This document shows positions 43,571 to 46,482 of a stretch of DNA of 46,482 nucleotides, piece after piece. The stretch covers positions 1-46,482 of the forward strand of contig CAYPMK010000008.1 in the NCBI GenBank assembly GCA_964411885.1, read 5' to 3'. The notes below the pieces were generated by a model. The model ran no database searches. It saw nothing but the letters and a program-made list of their open reading frames with translations, and was not told where the DNA came from. Source of the stretch: JAKLHL01 sp964411885 (GTDB lineage Bacteria > Bdellovibrionota > JAFGOL01). The position numbers and the translations under genes were made by a program. Positions within the stretch are counted from its first letter, which is position 1. The number at the start of each line of letters is the position of its first letter.

Positions 43571-43993
43571 TCAATTCCATAACCTAGGGTCTTTGGGGTC
43601 AATGTCAGTGACGTCTTTTAATACTTTATATCTGTTATTAAGTTTTAGGTATTTCTTTCTTATTAGGTAGAGCTCGAAATCTTTAGCTTTGATATATATA
43701 AAACCAGTTATCAAACCACCTAAATGGGCAATGTGACTTATAGGACCACTGTTTTGTGACAGCATCGATATCAATTCTATGCCTGCCAGTATTAANNNNN
43801 NNNNNNNNNNNNNNNNNNNNNNNNNNNNNNNNNNNNNNNNNNNNNNNNNNNNNNNNNNNNNNNNNNNNNNNNNNNNNNNNNNNNNNNNNNNNNNNAACCA
43901 CGATGCTGAGATACATAAAATATATATTGATACATTTAAATATATTATTGCTTTTATTGTTTTTGGTGTTTTAGGAAAACTCATGCCACGCAT
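43571..43993 (-). CDS. Rhomboid-family intramembrane protease (gapped)
   Basis: The C-terminal half has SHIAHLGGLITGFIYI, the transmembrane segment with the catalytic histidine of rhomboid serine proteases. The N-terminal half has a first membrane helix (AIIYLNVSIYILCIS). The 100-N gap removes the middle, including where the GxSG nucleophile should be, so activity cannot be judged. Rhomboids of this type are about 200 aa; only about 107 codons are visible. The start is uncertain (43993 or 43984) and lacks a clear ribosome site. Confidence 0.7.
   Translation of the reverse strand: MRGMSFPKTPKTIKAIIYLNVSIYILCISASWXXXXXXXXXXXXXXXXXXXXXXXXXXXXXXXXXXLILAGIELISMLSQNSGPISHIAHLGGLITGFIYIKAKDFELYLIRKKYLKLNNRYKVLKDVTDIDPKDPRLWN
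43796..43895. other. Assembly gap (100 N) inside the rhomboid gene
   Basis: This is a second run of exactly 100 N, a placeholder of unknown true length. It splits the rhomboid gene. Together with the gap in aspS it leaves 41653-43795 as a separate contig whose placement depends on scaffolding. Confidence 0.97.
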
Positions 43994-44126
43994 ACTTTAG
44001 ATAGCTAACATATATTTTTTACAATATCGAATAGTTTTTTTACACCATGATTAAGCCTTTGTTATTAAAAGATTTTTTATACAATTTGTGTTTGATGTGA
44101 CTAAAGTTTAGAAGGTACTCATTTTT

Positions 44127-44146
44127 TGTGTTTTTATATAAACACA
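44127..44146. repeat. Inverted repeat TGTGTTT-N6-AAACACA, possible activator site
   Basis: A perfect 7-bp inverted repeat with a six-base spacer is centred about 68 bases upstream of the predicted sigma-54 start. TTTGTGTTT at 44125-44133 recurs at 44085-44093, exactly 40 bp away and in the same orientation. This could be the binding site of an enhancer-binding protein. The 259-bp region 43994-44252 holds nothing else I can support beyond this and the sigma-54 promoter. Confidence 0.35.
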
Positions 44147-44178
44147 GTGAAATTAAGTAGTTATATGTTTTATTTTTA

Positions 44179-44194
44179 TGGCACGCCTATTGCA
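44179..44194 (+). promoter_or_regulatory. Sigma-54 promoter of the PilZ gene
   Basis: TGGCACG-CCTA-TTGCA is a full match to the -24/-12 consensus, with GG and GC ten bases apart. The predicted start is near 44205, giving a leader of about 48 bases that holds AAAGGAGT nine bases before the PilZ ATG at 44253. It is the clearest regulatory site in the window. Confidence 0.8.
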
Positions 44195-44252
44195 TTTATT
44201 GTAACTTGGTAGATGTGATTAACAATACAATATCAGAAAGGAGTGGTGAGAT

Positions 44253-44600
44253 ATGCTTGCAGTTTCAGGAACAAGAGAGGAACTGTCATTGAACAGAAGA
44301 AAATATCCTAGATTTAAACCCTCTAGGAGTGTGCTTGTTAAAGAAGATAATGGTGAAATAATAAATTACTATCATCTAAAAGATATCAGTCTTGGCGGAA
44401 TGTATTTATCTAAAAAGATCAGTTCAAAAACAGAAACAGCATCTAAATATACTTTTTTGGTCCAAGATATAATGGAAGTTTCTGTGCTAGGAGATGTTCT
44501 ACAAACAAGGTTAAATGGCGATGGATCATATGGTACTGCAATAATATTTGATGACCCAAAAACATTAGAACCAGTTGTTAAAGCGATTAGAGATCTTTAA
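44253..44600 (+). CDS. PilZ-domain protein
   Basis: This 115-aa single-domain protein carries both cyclic-di-GMP binding motifs of PilZ domains: RxxxR at R16-R20 (RKYPR) and DISLGG at residues 44-49. It probably senses c-di-GMP and acts on motility, pili or exopolysaccharide. It has a strong ribosome site and a sigma-54 promoter, as many pilus and motility genes do. Its 3' end overlaps the convergent TPR gene by 14 bases. Confidence 0.85.
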   Translation: MLAVSGTREELSLNRRKYPRFKPSRSVLVKEDNGEIINYYHLKDISLGGMYLSKKISSKTETASKYTFLVQDIMEVSVLGDVLQTRLNGDGSYGTAIIFDDPKTLEPVVKAIRDL

Positions 44601-45639
44601 GAGCTTTTTTACTTTTTTCTATCCATTCATTAGTAAAATTATATTTTTTGGATAATTCTATGTTCTTGTTATAAGTCGTTCTTGCTTTCTTTAGTATTGG
44701 TTCCAACGATGTTTTTAGTTTTTCTTTATAATCTTTCTCTAATTTTAACTTCTTAATGTTAGAAGGTATATCGCTCTCTAAAAGTGTTTTATAGATGTTA
44801 ACATATAGCTGCCCTAGAAGACAAAGTCCTTTACTCGCAGAATCGCTATCTCCATACTCTAACATCATCAAGTATGAATCTTGTGCTTTAATATAATAAT
44901 AGGCTTTTAACTCTAACAACCTCGACAATGATTCCATATTTATTTTGTCTTCTGGATCTTGATAATAGGTTATCTTTATATTATCACCTGTTATTTTATA
45001 TGAATTAGCCAGCTCCTCTAATCCCCATATCATCAAGAGGTCTATCTTATCCTTATCGAAATTTTTCTTTTTTGCATCATCGTATATAAAAGTCTTTTTT
45101 GTACTTATTGCCTTTAACGCTGACGAAAGATACTCTATTGATTCTGAGTATAGTCCAAGTGCATAAAGAGCCGTGCCTTTTCTTATTCTATACTCGAATT
45201 CTTCTGATAATGATAGAGGCTGACCATAGTTTCTCCAATTTTCCAAACTAGCTATTACGCAAGCCCAATCCTTTAATTCATGACAACAAGAACTTATTCT
45301 GTAATACGTGTCCTTGTATAATCGTATTAAGTTACTATCTATGGATATAAGATTATATTGTTCTATAGCCTTTTTATATTTTTTATCTCTTTCAAGACTT
45401 AATCCAGAATTAAAAAGAGCAATAGCTTTTTCTTCTTTAGTTATATTCGATGACTGAGAAGCTTCTATAAAACTTGAATATGCTTCTTGATAGTCTTGTT
45501 TATTAAAATAAGAGATTCCTTCGTTAAAGATCTTTTTATTTGTACTTACAGTCTTTCCAATCCTGTGTTCAACAGCTTTCTCTTGGCAGAAAGCTGATAT
45601 ACTAAAGAACATTAAAATAAATAAACACAGCTTTGACAT
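44587..45639 (-). CDS. Secreted TPR-repeat protein
   Basis: This 350-aa protein has a signal peptide (SKLCLFILMFFSISAF) followed by tetratricopeptide-like repeats, for example NEGISYFNKQDYQEAYSSF and ALFNSGLSLERDKKYKKAI. The C-terminus is Lys-rich and helical. It is predicted to be periplasmic; the residue before the only candidate lipid cysteine is Phe, which does not fit a lipobox. A TACAAT eight bases before the ATG and no SD suggest a leaderless start, although the -35 is poor. It diverges from the LpoB-like gene. Function is unknown. Confidence 0.7.
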   Translation of the reverse strand: MSKLCLFILMFFSISAFCQEKAVEHRIGKTVSTNKKIFNEGISYFNKQDYQEAYSSFIEASQSSNITKEEKAIALFNSGLSLERDKKYKKAIEQYNLISIDSNLIRLYKDTYYRISSCCHELKDWACVIASLENWRNYGQPLSLSEEFEYRIRKGTALYALGLYSESIEYLSSALKAISTKKTFIYDDAKKKNFDKDKIDLLMIWGLEELANSYKITGDNIKITYYQDPEDKINMESLSRLLELKAYYYIKAQDSYLMMLEYGDSDSASKGLCLLGQLYVNIYKTLLESDIPSNIKKLKLEKDYKEKLKTSLEPILKKARTTYNKNIELSKKYNFTNEWIEKSKKALKDL

Positions 45640-45660
45640 GTGTATAAATTGTATTACACT
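45633..45660 (+). promoter_or_regulatory. Probable promoter of the LpoB-like operon
   Basis: TTGACA (45633-45638), a 16-base spacer and TACACT (45655-45660) precede the gene, with a leader of about 35 bases containing AGGAGG. The -35 box overlaps the start codon of the divergent TPR gene. An inverted repeat GTGTA-N10-TACAC at 45640-45659 covers the spacer and could be an operator. Confidence 0.45.
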
Positions 45661-45701
45661 TTAGGAGATTTTTTAAATAAAAAAACATATCAGGAGGCCT
45701 T

Positions 45702-46301
45702 ATGCGTTCAATAACTGTTTTTCTTATGGTGTTTACTGGCTTATTAGCTTCTTGTTCTAGCCAAAGGGCTTTTACTAAAGGTGAATATACTGATCCTGAC
45801 AAGGTAATATTACTTGATGATAAGTATAATGAATCGGACATGAAGATCATGGCAGATGCGCTTGTAGATTCATTGCTTAAGCACCAAATAATAAGTTCAG
45901 CAAAAAAAATACCCGTATTTCAAGTAGAGAACGTGAGCAACTCAACTAGCGAACACATAGATATGCAATCCCTGACAGACAAGATACGAACAGCGCTAAT
46001 AAAGAGCGGCAAGGTGCAGTTCCACGATAAATTACAACGAGGAACGTTGTCAAAAGAATATGAATATCAAACACAAAGTGGCAATGTAACTAAAGAAACT
46101 GCAAAGGCCAAAGGATATCAGATAGGTTCAGATTATATGTTGAGTGGTGATTTTTCCTCTAATGTGCAGGAAGTTGGAGCTAAAAAGGTTATATATTATA
46201 AACTTACTCTTAATGCTACAGACATAAAGACTGGTCTTATCGTTTGGACAGATGATAAGGAGATAAAGAAGCTGTATAAGAAACGTTCTTATGCAATGTA
46301 A
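45702..46301 (+). CDS. lpoB: LpoB-like penicillin-binding-protein activator lipoprotein
   Basis: This 199-aa protein has a lipoprotein signal ending LLASC (C18). The body matches the LpoB family: a helix with MADALVDSLL, the strand KIPVFQVENVSNSTSEHIDM, the helix LTDKIRTALIKSGKVQF, the segment GYQIGSDYMLSGDFSS, and a closing KLTLNATDIKTGLIVWTDDKEIKK. LpoB is an outer-membrane lipoprotein that activates PBP1b; here the organism is not a gammaproteobacterium, so the partner is unknown. AGGAGG precedes the ATG. The next lipoprotein gene overlaps its end. Confidence 0.8.
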   Translation: MRSITVFLMVFTGLLASCSSQRAFTKGEYTDPDKVILLDDKYNESDMKIMADALVDSLLKHQIISSAKKIPVFQVENVSNSTSEHIDMQSLTDKIRTALIKSGKVQFHDKLQRGTLSKEYEYQTQSGNVTKETAKAKGYQIGSDYMLSGDFSSNVQEVGAKKVIYYKLTLNATDIKTGLIVWTDDKEIKKLYKKRSYAM

Positions 46302-46482
46302 AATATATTTACTGTTCTTAATATTGTTGTTTTCTTCATGCTCTAACTACATGACAGAGCAATCTGGCTTTTTCTCTAAATTTAGACGCGGTGATTATAC
46401 ACGCGCAGCAGATACATTGAAGGAAAGATCTCAAAAAGACGGTAAAGACCAGATTTTGTATCTTTTGGATAGAGGCATAGCC
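46291..46482 (+). CDS. Lipoprotein, COG3014-like (partial, runs off the window)
   Basis: The first 64 codons are visible. The ATG lies inside the end of the LpoB-like gene. A lipoprotein signal ends LLFSSC (C17). The segment FFSKFRRGDYTRAADTLKE and then QILYLLDRGIA resembles the TPR-like start of the COG3014 lipoproteins, which often neighbour lpoB. The frame stays open to the end of the window. The family call is tentative because only the N-terminus is present. Confidence 0.6.
   Translation, partial: MQCKIYLLFLILLFSSCSNYMTEQSGFFSKFRRGDYTRAADTLKERSQKDGKDQILYLLDRGIA

Noticed and set aside
1..46482. CRISPR arrays, insertion sequences, prophage or integrated element
   Set aside because: Reading both strands I saw no spaced direct-repeat arrays, transposase, integrase or phage structural genes, and no duplicated attachment sequence at the tRNA genes.

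Overview
The window reads as AT-rich chromosomal DNA (my impression is about one-third G+C) from an anaerobic bacterium with an outer membrane. The evidence is an oxygen-independent ribonucleotide reductase pair (NrdD/NrdG), an LPS-assembly protein LptD, LpoB-type and other lipoproteins, and sigma-54-type promoters. Gene density is very high, with many 1-20 base overlaps and TTG/GTG starts. TGA, TAA and TAG all act as stops (code 11). Two runs of exactly 100 N (41553-41652 and 43796-43895) are scaffold gaps, so this is probably a metagenome-derived or draft genome. The lineage cannot be fixed from the sequence. An under-studied diderm phylum such as Elusimicrobiota or Omnitrophota would fit, but that is a guess.

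Layout. 0-4.5 kb: tRNA-Glu and tRNA-Lys, a class II aldolase, a small phosphodiesterase, nrdD-nrdG and an unlisted 57-codon gene on the minus strand. 4.6-9.7 kb: a coenzyme A operon. It opens with a MerR-type DNA-binding domain fused to a ketol-acid-reductoisomerase-like enzyme, followed by panB, coaX, coaBC, panC and panD. No panE is visible, and the fusion is well placed to be the missing ketopantoate reductase and also the operon's own regulator. 9.7-13.6 kb: a hotdog thioesterase and the full riboflavin set ribD-ribE-ribBA-ribH. 13.6-18.9 kb: a DUF47 protein with a Pit phosphate transporter, ftsY, zapA, rny and ymdB.

18.9-28.8 kb (minus strand): one long operon encoding a shrunken complex I-like membrane module. 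The order is A-position small protein, B, D, H, I, J, K, M, N, which is canonical nuo order without C, L and the NADH module. A GYF/TPR membrane protein and serS follow. The iron-sulfur ligands of the B and I subunits are kept, while the membrane subunits are short and divergent.

28.8-42.2 kb: an M48 lipoprotein protease, a DUF116 protein, a fused formimidoyltransferase-cyclodeaminase, ddl, metG, an AMIN plus FliO-like membrane protein, lptD, folC, hisS and aspS (broken by a gap). 42.2-46.5 kb is an accessory-looking envelope and signalling stretch: a symmetric repeat/Myb-like DNA-binding protein, a lipoprotein and a PilZ protein each behind a sigma-54-type promoter, a gapped rhomboid protease, a periplasmic TPR protein, an LpoB-like lipoprotein and the start of another lipoprotein.

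Several promoter-proximal genes (the HTH-KARI fusion, the A-position gene, folC, hisS) have a -10 element only 6-11 bases before the ATG and no Shine-Dalgarno sequence. Operon-internal genes usually have clear AGGAGG-type sites. This suggests leaderless transcripts.
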